This document shows, in pieces, positions 11,809 through 23,965 of a DNA stretch of 64,000 nucleotides; position 1 is the first letter of the stretch; every line of letters begins with the position of its first letter. Made by a program: the position numbers and the translations under genes. The notes under the pieces are model-generated. The model saw only the letters and a program-made list of their open reading frames with translations, did no database searches and was not told the origin of the DNA. Where the stretch lies: the NCBI GenBank assembly GCA_035578905.1, contig JAQJVL010000669.1, positions 62,001-126,000 on the forward strand, given 5' to 3'. The stretch is from Stictocephala bisonia (Eukaryota > Arthropoda > Insecta > Hemiptera > Membracidae).

Positions 11809-12731
11809 GATTTTTGATAGACACTTGAAATGTTAGGATGGTAATGTTGTTTGTTTATCTTTTGGTTGAAGGCCTAAATGCATTAAATCTTTAAATTCAG
11901 TTGTTTATCAATTCTCTCATCAGCTCAGACTGGCGAAATATGTGTAATAAACTATATCCTAAAATAGTTTCAACAGCTACAGTTCATTCTTGTATTTTAA
12001 TATTGATTTCTGAGGTATCTATTTTAATCTCTTAATATTTATAATGATCAACAAATATTTAGAAAAGTGACTATACATTCTACAAATTAGATATATTTAA
12101 AATAACATCAAGTCGCTTATTACTTACAGTTTAAACTATTTCATCTCCAATGAACTATAGGTTTTTTAAATACAAGATTCATCATTATGATCTAAACACA
12201 TTTTGCAAAACATCAAAAACCTTTGTATTTTATCTTTAGTATTAAAGGTGTATCAAATGAACAAATATTTTGAAAGTGATAAACTGCCATTCTGAAGAGG
12301 TTAATTGAGTGTGCTGGATGAGTTCATATGACTTGATAGTTACAATATATTAGCTCAGTGACTAAATATCTGCTGATAAAGTGAAGGATCTCCTTTTCAA
12401 ATCCATTGGTCTCATATTTTGTTTTTTGCTACTTTCAACAAATTATCTATGAATGTGGAAAACATTTCCCCCCAATATTATTAAAATGGAATTATGATAA
12501 GTAATCAAATTGAAATAGTATAAAATAAAAATTAATAAAATAAAAATAATACTGTTAACAAAATAAAGGCAATATATTCTCTTTAACTACTGAGTAGCAT
12601 TTTATTGTTGGAATTTGTATGATATTTTATATTGTTTGATTAACTTGTTAGTAACAATCATTTTTACAGAGTTACTGATCACATTAAATTAAGTAATCAA
12701 TATTGCTGTGCTTTGAAATATCTACAAGTAC

Positions 12732-13088
12732 TTGTCATATATGATCATTACATTAAATAAATCCTCCAGTCATACTAAGTATCAGATTAAAGACTTGGTA
12801 TTTGCAAAAGAAAGAGGTCATAAGCACTGGCCTGCTCAGATAAAATACATTGACAACAAATCGTGCAAAAACTTCATCAAATATACAGTAAACTTCTTTG
12901 TAACCAATGAGACAGCAGTTGTTAATAAAAATGGTATGTGTCATTACTATGAGAACAAAGCAAAGTATCTTCTTGAGGCTATATCTGTAAGACAAAGGGA
13001 TTTGTACAAAATGGCACTGTCTGAAACTGAAAAAGCATGGAAAGCTATCAGACTGCTGGATCGAGAAGGCAGTTCAGTAGCTGTATAA
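12732..13088 (+). pseudogene. LINE ORF1 N-terminal PWWP-like domain
   Basis: The 118-codon frame carries YQIKDLVFAKERGHKHWPAQ at residues 17-36, matching the start of PWWP domains (the strand before the signature, then G-x-x-x-WPA, here HKHWPAQI). PWWP domains bind methylated histone tails and DNA. The frame ends soon after a helical segment (ALSETEKAWKAIRLL). A host PWWP gene is possible, but the neighbouring coiled-coil and SGNH frames on the same strand favour a retrotransposon ORF1. The start is probably at or just before 12741. Confidence 0.6.
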
Positions 13089-13340
13089 TGTATACAACAA
13101 ATTTCTTCCGTCCTAGAAAATAACACTAATTATTCTCTTTGATGCTCAACACCTCTGGTTCTAGCTTTACCGGGCAACTGAATGAAAGTTGAGACAACTC
13201 TAAATAGAATAGGCCAGTTTTGCGTCAGACAACACAAGTATATATTTGGATTTAAATTTCCAATTACATGCTGTCACAGACAGATGTATTGAATTTGAAA
13301 AAAGTTTAATGGAATCAACAAACATATTACCAAGCAATAA

Positions 13341-13790
13341 ATAAAAAACTGAATTTTATTCCAATAAAGAAAACAATGATGATCATTTTCACACTAAAAT
13401 ACTGAAACAAGAACTATCTAAACTTAATATAGAAAATAAAAAGCTGCTAACTACAATAGATATTTTACAAGCTGACTACTTGACATTAGAAGATGAGCTT
13501 GAACAGATAAAGAGGAGAGGACAAGGCTGTATTCAATGTTTCCTACCTCTTCAATCCAGCTCAACAAACCTATGGCAAAGTGTTAGAAGGCCAAATTATG
13601 GGCCTGTCTCTACTAAAAATAAAAAATGAAATTTGAATGTAAAAATCCTTTTAATATACTGCAACAACTTAGTAATTACAAATAATGAAAATAATATGAC
13701 AACCCAACATAAATTTTTTCGTAAGCAAAGGGGGATAAGTCTCCAAAGAATAACAGTAACAAAAATCAAGAAAGTAACATACAAACAAAT
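13341..13790 (+). pseudogene. LINE ORF1 coiled-coil segment
   Basis: A frame through 13370-13560 reads as a heptad-like helix (KILKQELSKLNIENKKLL, then LQADYLTLEDELEQIKRR), interrupted by stops further on. Coiled coils are usual in LINE ORF1 proteins, where they drive trimerisation. It is followed in another frame by an SGNH domain. Confidence 0.5.
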
Positions 13791-13799
13791 AAATCTAAA

Positions 13800-14230
13800 C
13801 TCGTCATTTTAGCTGATAGCCATGGCAGAGATTTGGGTTGTTTATTTAAACAAAGAACCAACATTAATGCGTGCTCATTAGTTAAACCTAATGCTAAATT
13901 CTGTGATATAATATAAGATGCTAAAAATCTCTATGCAGACTTAGGTAAAGAGGATCATCTCTTAGTAATAAGTGGTACAAATAACATAGAATTCCCCGAT
14001 TCTAGGGACTTCTTGGATGAAGTGCGCAGTCTCATATCTGTCTGCAATCTTACTAATCTAGGTATAGCAACTGTACCATGGAGGTAGGATGAAGCTGGAC
14101 TTGACCTTGAGGTCGCTAAAGTCAACCGAGACTTGGAAAGAATTGCTGAAGAATACCAAAATGTATCTCTACTCCCCCTGTGGGTTACATTTCAGTAACA
14201 GAGGCAAGATTAAGATTGTGGATATGTTCA
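13800..14230 (+). pseudogene. LINE ORF1 SGNH-hydrolase (esterase-like) domain
   Basis: The frame starting near 13804 reads VILADSHGRDLGCLF (block I, catalytic Ser in the D-S-H-G context), SLVKPNAKFCDII, a stop, then GKEDHLLVISGTNNIEF (block III, G-T-N-N). SGNH/esterase ORF1 domains are known in CR1-like LINEs. Block V near 14200 is degraded by stops. The combination with a PWWP-like N-terminus is notable. Confidence 0.6.
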
Positions 14231-14536
14231 CCGGAAGATGTATCGCGCATCCATTTTGGACTTCCCAAGCCAACTTGCCACCACCACCACCGACTTGCCT
14301 TTCCTCTCCTGTGCAGCAACCAATGTCATCATTGACAACACTCCTTTCTCTGCTGATTTCACCATCTACGGAAAAAAACACCTTTCTCCAAACATGTGGA
14401 CCTCACCATCACCCCTTCAGTGTCTCAACTTGTAATTAGTAATAACCATAATAACTCTGTTATTAAAAAAACTTTTTCATCACAATCATTATCAAAGAAC
14501 GGTAATTTGTAAAAATAATGTAAAGCAATGGTCTAA

Positions 14537-14857
14537 ATGGGAGCTCCATCTAAAAATTCTTGGGTCTTGGGTCACCTCCTTTTTCTAATGTATATCAATG
14601 CGTTACCTACAAATGTCCATTCTGAACTAGTATTGTTCGCTGATAACACTACGGCAATTGTTAGAGCATCTATAGATGAATTAGAACATAGAGTTAATCA
14701 TGCTTTTCTAGAACTCTCTCTCTCTCTCTGGTTTGAAAATAATGAACTTAAATTAAATGAATCTAAAACTCAGTTGGTTAATTTCAGAACATTTCAAGCT
14801 AGAAAAGTTTTTCATAGAGCAGTTATTTTCCAAGGTCAGGAAATTTCAGTATTGTGA
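14537..14857 (+). pseudogene. Reverse transcriptase palm fragment of LINE D
   Basis: SWVLGHLLFLMYINALP is the motif before the catalytic loop. The loop itself reads VLFADNTTAIV in place of F-A-D-D, so a catalytic Asp has become Asn. It is followed by LSLWFENNELKLNESKTQLV, the standard post-palm segment. Fingers and endonuclease are absent. Confidence 0.75.
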
Positions 14858-15655
14858 AATGCTCACTTCCTTGGAATAAAGTAGGACCCATACCTTTCAT
14901 GGAATGATTGTATTGAATCAATAGCCAAAAAATTAAATTCACCTACGTATCAAATGTTAGTCTTGAGGAATGTTTTTGACATTATAATCAGGTTAATTAT
15001 TTATTATGCTTGTTTTTTAAAATTTTACAATACGTTATTGAGTTTTGAGGATTAGCTTCAGGAGCCGATACAATTTTTATACAAATTATGACTGTTCCTG
15101 GTCTGTTCATATTAAAAACTTTACTAACGGTTCAGTCAAATTTCGACAGAATAGTTCTTCAAAATTACTACCATGAATATAATACAAGATAAAAAAAATT
15201 ACAATACCCTAGCATCGTTTAAAACTTGTAGAAAAGACACCCAGATATATAAAAATGAAATTTTTTAATAAATTACCAAACATGTATCAAACGGTAATCA
15301 ATACAAACAAATGTTCAAACAGCCTTACAAAATTTTTGAAAAAAGAACTTATTATCATGTTTATGAGTATTTAAAAGATAATGATCTGTAGCTTAATAGT
15401 TGTGTAAATATTGAACTTGTGTCGTTTGATTTTTGTTTTAGTTGGCCAGTGGTGCTGATAAAGTTTATTGTACATTAATTTGATAAGACTTAATATTTAT
15501 TGTATAAATAGAGTTTCTATTATATTCCCACTGACTATGTAAACTTATTTCATATTGTATATCTGACAACGTCACCAGTTTTTGTAGCAATGTTATGCAT
15601 GAGTATTATATGATAATACAGTGCTGATTTAATTTTTTAATTTGATTTGCCCTGG

Positions 15656-16900
15656 TTTTATTTTTGCTGCCTTTTTTAAGATGGTTTTAAAGGTCAGCGA
15701 TCAATCTAACGTTACTCCCAGGTACTGTGGATGCTCATTATGATGGAGTTTTACACCATTTAGGAAGATGTTCAGTTTTCGATTAGCCAGTCTGTTACTT
15801 AAGTGGAAGTAGGCTACTTCGGATTTTGATGGGTTAGGATTTAGCCTCTAGGTTCTAAAATATTCTTCGAGGGCTGCAAGATCACTTGTGAGTGTTTCTT
15901 CAGTAGTTGTCAAGTTCTTATGTTGGTAAGCTAAAGCAATATCATCCACATATAAAAATGTTCTAGACTTTGTGATTGGGATGTCAATAGTATACACGAT
16001 TAATAAAATTAGAGCAAGTTCAGGCCCCTGTGGCAGATCATCCTATATACGCCACTAACATATGAGATAAACTTTTATTAGCCTGGCACTAAGCATTGAC
16101 TCCAAAAGTCACAGTAGAAAGGGACAGGGAAGGAGACTGTAGAACTTAAACAGCAAACCTTTGTCAATACTGTGTCATAAACATAATACTGTAACATCAA
16201 TAAAACCTGCAGATGTTTTCAACTTCTTTTCAAACCCATTTTCGATAAATTATGTCAGTGCTAGGATCTGGTCGCTACAACTTTGCCCAAGGCAAAAAGG
16301 CTCAACTGGAACATTAGAATTAAGAATGGATGATATTTTACTGTATAACAGCCTTTCTAATAACTTTTAACAAACACTAAGGAGAGATATTGGGCTTTCC
16401 ACTCATTCAGGATCTTTTCTAGGCTTCAAAACAGCTACACTTTCGATCGCTTGAATGCTTTTGGCAAATTGCTGTAGCTAATATCTCATTATAGACTGTT
16501 TGAAGCCATTGTTTCAATTTGCTACCAGCATGCAACAGAAATTCCGGAAAGATACTGTCAAGACCGGCTGCTTTCCCTGCTAGTAGAGCAGTAATCGCCC
16601 TCTCTATCTCTCCTCGTGAAATTTCTGGAAACTTCCAGGCGTGCCATTTGACTCTTTTTTATTTCATTCAACTTGTAAAGCACATGCTTGTCAGAAGGAT
16701 GGCAGGTTGACTTTGATAAGTTGACTATCTGTTTCGCTATATTAGAGGTCTTCGGGCGGAGCACTTCTCTTTGATTTGGAGATTTACCAGTAGAGTTTCC
16801 TTAAAAGTGATCACGCTTTTCTACTGCTGTGGGTAACCAATGGGTTTGGACTTTATGAACTCCCTTTTCTGGGGGATCATAGCTAATATATTCTGGTAAC
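15656..16900 (-). mobile_element. LINE C, 5' part (endonuclease tail and RT)
   Basis: Minus-strand translation gives a degraded endonuclease end near 16860 (GVHKVQTHWLPTAVEKRDHF), an RT start near 16600 (ISREEIERAITALLAGKAAG), and the catalytic loop near 15940 (TFLYVDDIALAYQHKN, with YVDD) followed by LNPNPSKSEVAYFHLSNRLA and an HPQYLGVTLD-type segment. Many stops. It ends at about 15656, where LINE D begins, and resumes at 11712. Confidence 0.75.
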
Positions 16901-18395
16901 AATTTTAGAGACTTTTTGAGATAGTTCAGACATCAACATTTGTTGTTACAATACCTACTAAATAAATATAAAGTTATTGTGAAAATATGTAAATAATCAG
17001 CTTAACTGTTTAATATTGGTCTCAAGGTTAAGAGATTCAAGAGGGCCGAACATATCAGTGTTAAAACTCATTGGTTATCATTACTGCTGTCAGGATTTTA
17101 GTGTTTAAACTTTTTTGATGAGGTTTTGTCGATAATCTGAAATCTTTATAACATAAAAACATATACATTTAGAAACAAGTGTTCCATTCTTAATTTGAAA
17201 ATTTTACATCAAATATAATTTCAATATAGTATTTCTTTGAAATTCACAAAAATAAATTAAACATAATAACTTTAATGCAAACAAATATAGAAATTGTTTA
17301 CTAAAGAAACACATTTCTAGTGCTATTTTCTGACATTCATGAAAAACAAGGTTATGTTGAATATTAGAAATGTATTTATCAATGAATACAACAATATGTA
17401 ACTATAAACAATATGTAAAATAGCTGATCGTTTATTTATTATCTACAGTATTTTGCCCTTTATTTCTCAAGGGATATTATACAATGGCCTGAACCTTACA
17501 AAAATGTTTGAGAAAGTGTAAGCAGTCAGTCATTGTTATTCGGCTTACTTAAGCAAATTTCTTTATAGAATTACAAGAATTTTGCACACATTTTACAAGT
17601 GAAAATATCAAAATAGTTGTGTATCCTCCTCTCATTTATTTTTACTTATTTCGACTCAATTGAGAGAGTTGAGGCTTTATATATAGTGGGTGTGAGTGTT
17701 GTAAAATGTATAATAGTGTTAATTAAGTAATTTAAGAGAGGGAGGTCATAAGGTCATCAAGTGGATGGTCATATATATATTTGGTGAATTGGGAAGGCCA
17801 TTGAAGGAGAGCCTATGGTTGGGTCATTTACAGATGTATGCTTTAGAAAGCCTTCACTATGTATCTATGTGACAAAAATAATTACTCTCAAGTCAATCAA
17901 TAAAGCCAACCAAAAATAATTAAAAAAAAAACCTATAGACATCTGACAGACAATTAAATAACTAGACTCCAGAATTTATTTTCCAATCTTTTTTTAATTT
18001 TTCTCCAGCCACAAAAACTACCAACACATATACACTAAACAGACTGTCCAAGGCAATGTATTTGCTAGAGACATATGCCTGTGCTGCTATCTAATATTGA
18101 TTGGTTTCAAATAAACACTCGGCAACTTTTTGGCATACTATTAACTCAGCTATCTGTCACTTCAGCATGTATTGGAGAGAGACAAAGAGAGGGATGAAGA
18201 AAGATATAAAGAAGTACACTTTGGTGCTAACTGTGAAAACCGAACATGAACTAATTTCACCAAACACAAAAATCAGCTTCACAGGATTCATATGAGCAGA
18301 CAGTTTTCTTGTTTCTATAGTCAATGATGACAGTTAATCATTAATCATCCAAAACAAAAACAGCTATACGTTTGGATATAAAACACAACATTTTA
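16901..18395. other. Unassigned AT-rich DNA downstream of the thioredoxin gene
   Basis: No coding region or element recognised. A short inverted pair around CTCAATTGAGAG is visible near 17655. Confidence 0.45.
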
Positions 18396-19488
18396 AACAA
18401 ACATCCGTTTATTTGTACACTGTATATACAAGTGTGTCATTCACTTTGTACATCAAATTATGCTAACACATATGTACAGTCTGAGTATTTGACATACTTA
18501 ACAAATTAACAATGAAAATTAACTGTTGCATCAAATGGCTTGAAGAAAAGTCTTCCATGGATCACTGTTTTGTAATGGAAAGATCTTTGTACCATACAGA
18601 CTCTAGCAACTTACAAATTCTAGTGGTGGATTATTCTGGTACTTAAATATTCTAAGCTATTCAATCCGAAATTCATTTTGAAGGGCTAATTTTTTTGTAT
18701 AAATAAAGAAGTTATTCATTTTTATTTTCTTGAAAAAAGACCACTTAAAAACAAAAAGACAAGTAAAAAATAACTACTTTAAACCTTTAGCTAGTTAAAC
18801 AAATTTAATTGTTTTGCAATATTTCAAAAACTACCAATCATCTGCCATGATCAGTTAGGTTATGTAATCAGTTTAAAGACTATATTAAAATGTAAATTAT
18901 AAACTATATGGTTGACAATACGACTAGATTCTCATCACTAGGGGCGTGAAATGATTGACAACATCCCACTTCAAATTAAACATTACAGAATGCATTCCAT
19001 AAAACAGATAAATAACTTAATATTAAAAAGAAAATATTTACAAAACAAAAGGAGTTAACAACTATTAGATGTTCTAAACATACAGTTCCCTTATTATAAA
19101 AAATAAGGAAAGTAGTTTTATGATAAAGTAAGATTCTAATAGTGACTGGCCTTGTATGGTAGATTGGTCCCCACAGTGGAACAGGCCATCGGCAGTGTTG
19201 GCTGTAGGCCTAGACGCTACACAATCTCTTACTGAATAACTAAACAAATTGTAGCTTATAAAATAAATGACAAAACCAAACTTGTTGTCCATGATCTAGT
19301 CACTTACATTTAAGCGCACAGCAGGTTTTATTCATGAAAATAAAGAAACCATCAAAAGAAAAATATTGAATTTTTAGAGCAAATAAATGTGTCGAAAATG
19401 AAATCATCTTCCCTATTATTGTTACAGAAATCATGCAAAAATATTGCAGAAACAAATATGGATTGCTCCTTGTGGAGCATTATTATGC
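18396..19488 (-). other. Probable 3' UTR of the thioredoxin-repeat gene
   Basis: The stretch follows the stop codon of the last exon on the minus strand and has no coding frame. An AATAAA on the minus strand lies at plus 18408-18413 and would put a cleavage site near 18390. AT-rich DNA offers other candidates, so the end is uncertain. Confidence 0.35.
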
Positions 19489-19655
19489 TCACGCCACCTT
19501 TGGAGGTTGTTGGAAACCGTAAACAAGAAATACTGTGTACATGACAAAAGCTAGGGTGATTGCTATCAAAGCGTACATAAAAAGATTCAACTCTGGTTGC
19601 CGATAGCGATTCTTGCGTAACCATTCTAAAACCTCCAACTCATTCTCAAAACCAC
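19489..19655 (-). CDS. Thioredoxin-repeat membrane protein, last exon (exon H)
   Basis: Acceptor TTTCAG is at 19656-19661; the exon enters in phase 1 (split Gly) and reads 55 residues to TGA (19489-19491). It opens with GGFENELEVLEWLRKNRYRQ, the same start as the first halves of the repeat units (G-x-L-x-x-E-x-V-L-x-W-L), but stops after that linker. Residues 25-48 are a single hydrophobic segment from L25 to F48, followed by a short QQPPKVA tail. The protein is therefore probably a type I membrane protein with thioredoxin units on the lumenal or extracellular side; the compartment is inferred, since the N-terminus is outside the window. Confidence 0.85.
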
Positions 19656-19784
19656 CTGAAACATAAATTAACATACTTCATCTGGTGAAAAATAATGTTT
19701 TTTTAACAAAAGAAGAAGTGTATTTCACTGTTAGTGAATTTTGTTATGTTTACATTTTACATCATCTTGTATGTATTCTAGATA

Positions 19785-20579
19785 CAGTAGAGTCCCGCTA
19801 ATCAGAAAATCTATGTAATCCGAGACAGAAATTGGCAAAAGATTTTTTAGAAAAATAAAAAATGCAGTTACTGTAAGAACCACTACTTTATATATATGAC
19901 AAGAATGACAAGAAAATATTACTTCAAGTATTTAACTGTTATTAAAATTTTCAAATATTACTTTGGTAAGTCAGTTAAATTTCTTTGCTTTATAAATAAA
20001 AATTCCTCTCCCTCGAAACTAAATTACGCCAGCATCTCAAAAACACGGTATCCACTGGAGTCGCATTGGGTTGTTGCGCTACGTAGGGTAGGGTTAGTTT
20101 AACGCAGACTAGCATTAGATCAGCGTCTGTGTTAGTAACAACAAAACTGAGATATGTAAACTCACGATTTTGAACTATTAATACGAGACTGATAGTGGCA
20201 ATTAGGAAGTGCTGTCTGAGGTAGTATGAGAACACCAGAAATCTGTCTGCTGATTACGTTACTTAGTGGCAAATGCAACAGCATCAACTAGCGCTGGGCC
20301 CAGGATCAATAACCCCTACTGACTCCAACTTTTTGTCTTGAAAAAAGGTGTTTGATCATACGTCTCAGATGAATGTTATTAAATGGATCATTATATCCTT
20401 CTTATCATCATAGTCTCATATTGCGTTCAAACCTGAAGTACCATACTTAATGTTAAGCATATTATTTATGTTATTTTTTACTAAAAGAGTGTTTAAAAAA
20501 AAAATTGTTTATAAGGAAAACATTCGGAAGTCCGAAACAGATTCTGTCCCAATTATTTCGAGTTACCGGAACCCCACTG
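19785..20579. mobile_element. Pogo/Tigger-type MITE
   Basis: TA (19783-19784) precedes CAGTAGAGTCCCGCTAATC; the right end, read on the minus strand, is CAGTGGGGTTCCGGTAACTC followed by TA (20580-20581). Inverted ends continue imperfectly for about 50 bp (both hold a GACAGAA-type block). CAGT-starting ends with TA duplication are the pogo signature. No transposase; 795 bp, in the last intron of the thioredoxin gene. Confidence 0.75.
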
Positions 20580-20607
20580 TATATTACTTGAAATCAAAAG
20601 GTTGTAC

Positions 20608-20640
20608 TTATTTTTTTTTTTTTTTTTTTTTTTGATTTTT
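20608..20640. repeat. Poly(T) tract
   Basis: A run of 24 T residues at 20610-20633, followed by GATTTTT. Could be the poly(A) tail of a minus-strand retro-insertion, but no such element is recognised beside it. Confidence 0.6.
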
Positions 20641-22076
20641 GATGGTATACATTAAACTAAATATTTATTTTATAACACTCTTACATATATTTCTTTATTA
20701 TCTGGTGTTAAATTATTTGTGTTATAGCTTAACCAAGGCACAAAAAATGACTTAATTGTTCCAAATTTCAAGCATTTTACAGTTTGTGTCCAGTTTTAAT
20801 CTTTATGACAGTGAGATACAAAATGGCAATAAACTTGTTAATAGTAAATTAGATCAAATTTACCATTAATATGCTAAATTTAAATATTGGGAAGACCTAA
20901 TATTAAAGTGGAATGTAACAACAATTGGACAAATAACTAACAATAACTAAAGTTCATTTGGCCTGATAACATAGCTAAACTTTGTAACCAATTTTCTGAA
21001 AAGATTTGGATGGACTAATTTTGCAAATCTCATAAAATAGAAAGTACATTTTCTTTTACAATAACCCATACTGTCATGTCCTGTTTAAGCACCAAAAACT
21101 AACAAAATTTAAAAACTTTCTATCTCTCAGACGGATGTGGTCCAAAGGAGATTTTAACATAGTTTAAGATGTATCCATTTTCACATTACAGCTAAAAAAT
21201 GGAAAATGAGCTTTGATTAAAACCACCAAACATTTAATCTAAATGCCAACAAACAATTTAAACATCATTAGCTAAGCTAATGATGAAAAGTATGGCTGGT
21301 AATAAAATTAGTAATTTTATTAATCATGTTTACTTAATGTTTTAACATTTGTTTAACTGTGAACTGATTATTATTGTACATGTATTTGTCATTTGGACCA
21401 ATTGTTACCTTATATCTGGAATGCATTAGTTTTTGTGATGGATAAAGAATAATAAGAAAGATGCATACAAATTTAATTGGCATTTTATTATTAAAACCTT
21501 CATCAAAGAAATTCACAAAAATAAAGTTGGATTCAAACGTAAAGAAGATAGTTTTGGCTGGGTTTTGATATGTTTTTTATACATGGGTATTTTTGCATGC
21601 ACCCAACCATAAATACAAATTACATTGATCCCAATGTTAAATATAATACAGATAGGTCTAAGGCTATCTGTTATAAGTGGGCTAGTAGATCAATATTATC
21701 ATTGCCAGCTGTTAAATAGAACCATGCCATTGTTGGAACATAAACAATTACTAACCTATAAGCTCTGTCTGTCAACAATTATTGTTCACTGTGCCAATTA
21801 TTCTGCATTACGTAACATAACAAATAATTATGGTTTTATTGTTTTTAATAAGTTTTTTTTAAACCTACATTTTGGTGCATTTCTATTAGAATACATGTAT
21901 TGATGTGTCATACTGCATTACAATTTCAAATTAGAATTTGAAATACAATTCCTTTACTTAGAAAATACACTTAAATCAAGTCAAGTGTTTCATTGTTTCT
22001 AAAGTTAATAGAAAAAACTCCCAAAAACAATAAAACCATCACCCACTTTTTACACACTCTAGTTAAAAGTGCATAC
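20641..22076. other. Intron DNA between exons H and G, no element recognised
   Basis: AT-rich with no coding similarity. A short perfect palindrome lies at 21263-21285 (CATCATTAGC, 3-nt centre, GCTAATGATG). Confidence 0.5.
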
Positions 22077-22259
22077 CTCTATAAATGCTAGGAAAGCGAT
22101 TACGAAAGTAAACAACAGAGGGCAGTTTGGTAACACCCCACTTGCGGGCATAGCGTGGATCTCCCATCTTGACTATAGTGACATCCATGTTGTCTGTCTC
22201 ACTGTCTATCTTCTCCATCCGTTCCAGGACAGCCATGCTCTCCTTGTCATCAATCTCAT
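22077..22259 (-). CDS. Thioredoxin-repeat membrane protein, exon G: second half of unit 3
   Basis: The exon is 183 bp, phase 1 at both ends, between acceptor GTGTTTAG and donor GGTATGC. It encodes the active-site to cis-Pro half of unit 3: YEIDDKESMAVLERMEKID, VTIVKMGDPRYARKW, and TKLPSVVYFRNRFP. Aligned with exon B (YKLNCHICDEIL) and exon D (YDDDCPECDEIL), the CxxC positions read D-x-x-S (DKES), so this unit cannot do dithiol chemistry. The cis-proline (KLP) and following strand (VVYF) are kept, so the fold is probably intact and the unit may serve in binding or spacing. Such loss is common among redox-inactive domains of the PDI family. Confidence 0.88.
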
Positions 22260-23950
22260 CTAAACACATATTTGAATATACTTCATAGTCAACAGTCATT
22301 AATCATGATTATAACACTACTGTTGATCTCCACTAATATTATAATCAATTTGGTGGGTTTCAATTTAATATGGCTTTAACTGCTTGGTCTTACTTTGATT
22401 AATTACTTATACTGTAGATACAATTGCTAATAATGAGACAATATTTTCCAATTTTGATACATTTATAATGTAGTGGGCATAAACCGGGGTAGTGAAAAAT
22501 ATAACAAAATGTGTTTAAAAACTAGATGGCAACCTATCAGGATTTGCCAAAAATAGTATTTTAAGATATTTCACTGCTAGGTGCATTGTTGTGTTGTGCA
22601 TGTTTCAAAGTATCGTATCTGTATCTCCAACTATTGTTGATTTTTATGAAATTGAATTTTCCACGTATCGACTGAAAAGTGTTTTTTTTCAAAACAAACT
22701 AATTATTTTGACAGTATATTATTATGCAAGAGAGTAATGACGGGAGATTGTAAGTCAGGTCACCATGCATTCTACTTTAACAGCCAGATATGTTAGTGTG
22801 CAAGAATTTTTTCTTGGATATATCTTACTCATGTATACTTTATATTATTAATTATTATTTCACAAGGTAGATTCTTTTAAAACCTTTAGTTAAAGACTTC
22901 AATTGTTGTTTATGTTGTTCTTTTTTTTGTTTTTTGTTTTTTGTTTTATGGATGAAATTAAGACTTAATTAGAAAGAAAATTAAGATGGCAAATTTCGAA
23001 ACTAAGGAAAATAAAGGTGTACAACTGAATTTTGTTGAGTACAAGCCTGTTATAAATTTTAAATCTGCAATCTAATCGAATACAGGGTTGTCAATCTTGG
23101 AGACATATCACCAACCTCATCCACTGGACATGTTATGTAAAACGAGGGGATCAGATTTATACTCAAGTGACAACATTAATCTTGGGAATTATATTCATGA
23201 AGAAATGTTTATTTGATCCAATATTTGTAAAGTGAAGTTTTTGTCAAAAGGACATTTTGCTGCTCATATTCCTTGTGACATTTTAGTGTGTTTCAACCAC
23301 TTAATGTATAGAGGAGAGTCCTGCGATTATTAATCTGTAGTAATTGAAGAAAATGAAATACTAGAGGTTACTAATCAAGACAATGACATTGAATATATTG
23401 ATGAAACAAAACACTACATAATTTGAAAATGATTACGATGTTGGCCCACCATTTAATTTAGGATATTGTGAATTCATGTAGATATGGTACACAGAATTTT
23501 TGAGATGTGTAACAACATCTCAGCATGTCTGTGATATCAAAGATTCATGTCTGCAAGGATCATTTTAAATCAAACAAAACTCACTGCAACTACAGTAAGA
23601 AGCAGTTCAAAAAAAGAAAACAAAAATTAAAAAAAGTCTAGTTTAATAATTATGTACCCATGCCTGAAAACCATGATAATATAGAAAAAACAAAGAACAG
23701 GAACTAACGATGATGCAAAAAGCTAAATAAAAAGTTGACAGAGAGAAAGAGAATCAGTACAAGGAATGTTGCCATAGAAAAAAGAAAGAAATAAAGGTGA
23801 GGAATATATGACCAATAAAAACAAAACACAAAAGGAGGAGGAAAGGAAAATAGGAAATAGAATTAATGGAGAGTGTTGTAAAAGAATACAAAAAGATTGT
23901 TACTTGGCAAATGACAATAATAGAAAATCAATACTATCAGATAGTATCAA
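22260..23950. other. Intron DNA between exons G and F
   Basis: No firm element identified. A short open frame from 22986 (MANFETKENKGVQLNF) and lysine-rich, repeatedly interrupted frames at 23400-23850 may be remnants of an unrecognised mobile element next to the mariner. Confidence 0.35.
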
Positions 23951-23965
23951 TGGCAGAGTATTGAG

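Larger units (their letters stand above)
11713..15655 (+). mobile_element. LINE D with PWWP/SGNH ORF1, nested inside LINE C
   Basis: Between the two halves of LINE C lies a plus-strand series: PWWP frame (12732-13088), coiled-coil frame (about 13370-13560), SGNH hydrolase frame (about 13800-14230), an RT palm fragment (14537-14857) and a degraded RT C-terminus (about 15240-15390). The endonuclease and RT fingers are missing, so an internal deletion is inferred. The 1-kb stretch 11713-12730 before the PWWP frame may be its 5' region, or other inserted DNA; I see no coding there. The order and strand agreement support a single element, but this is inference. Confidence 0.6.
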
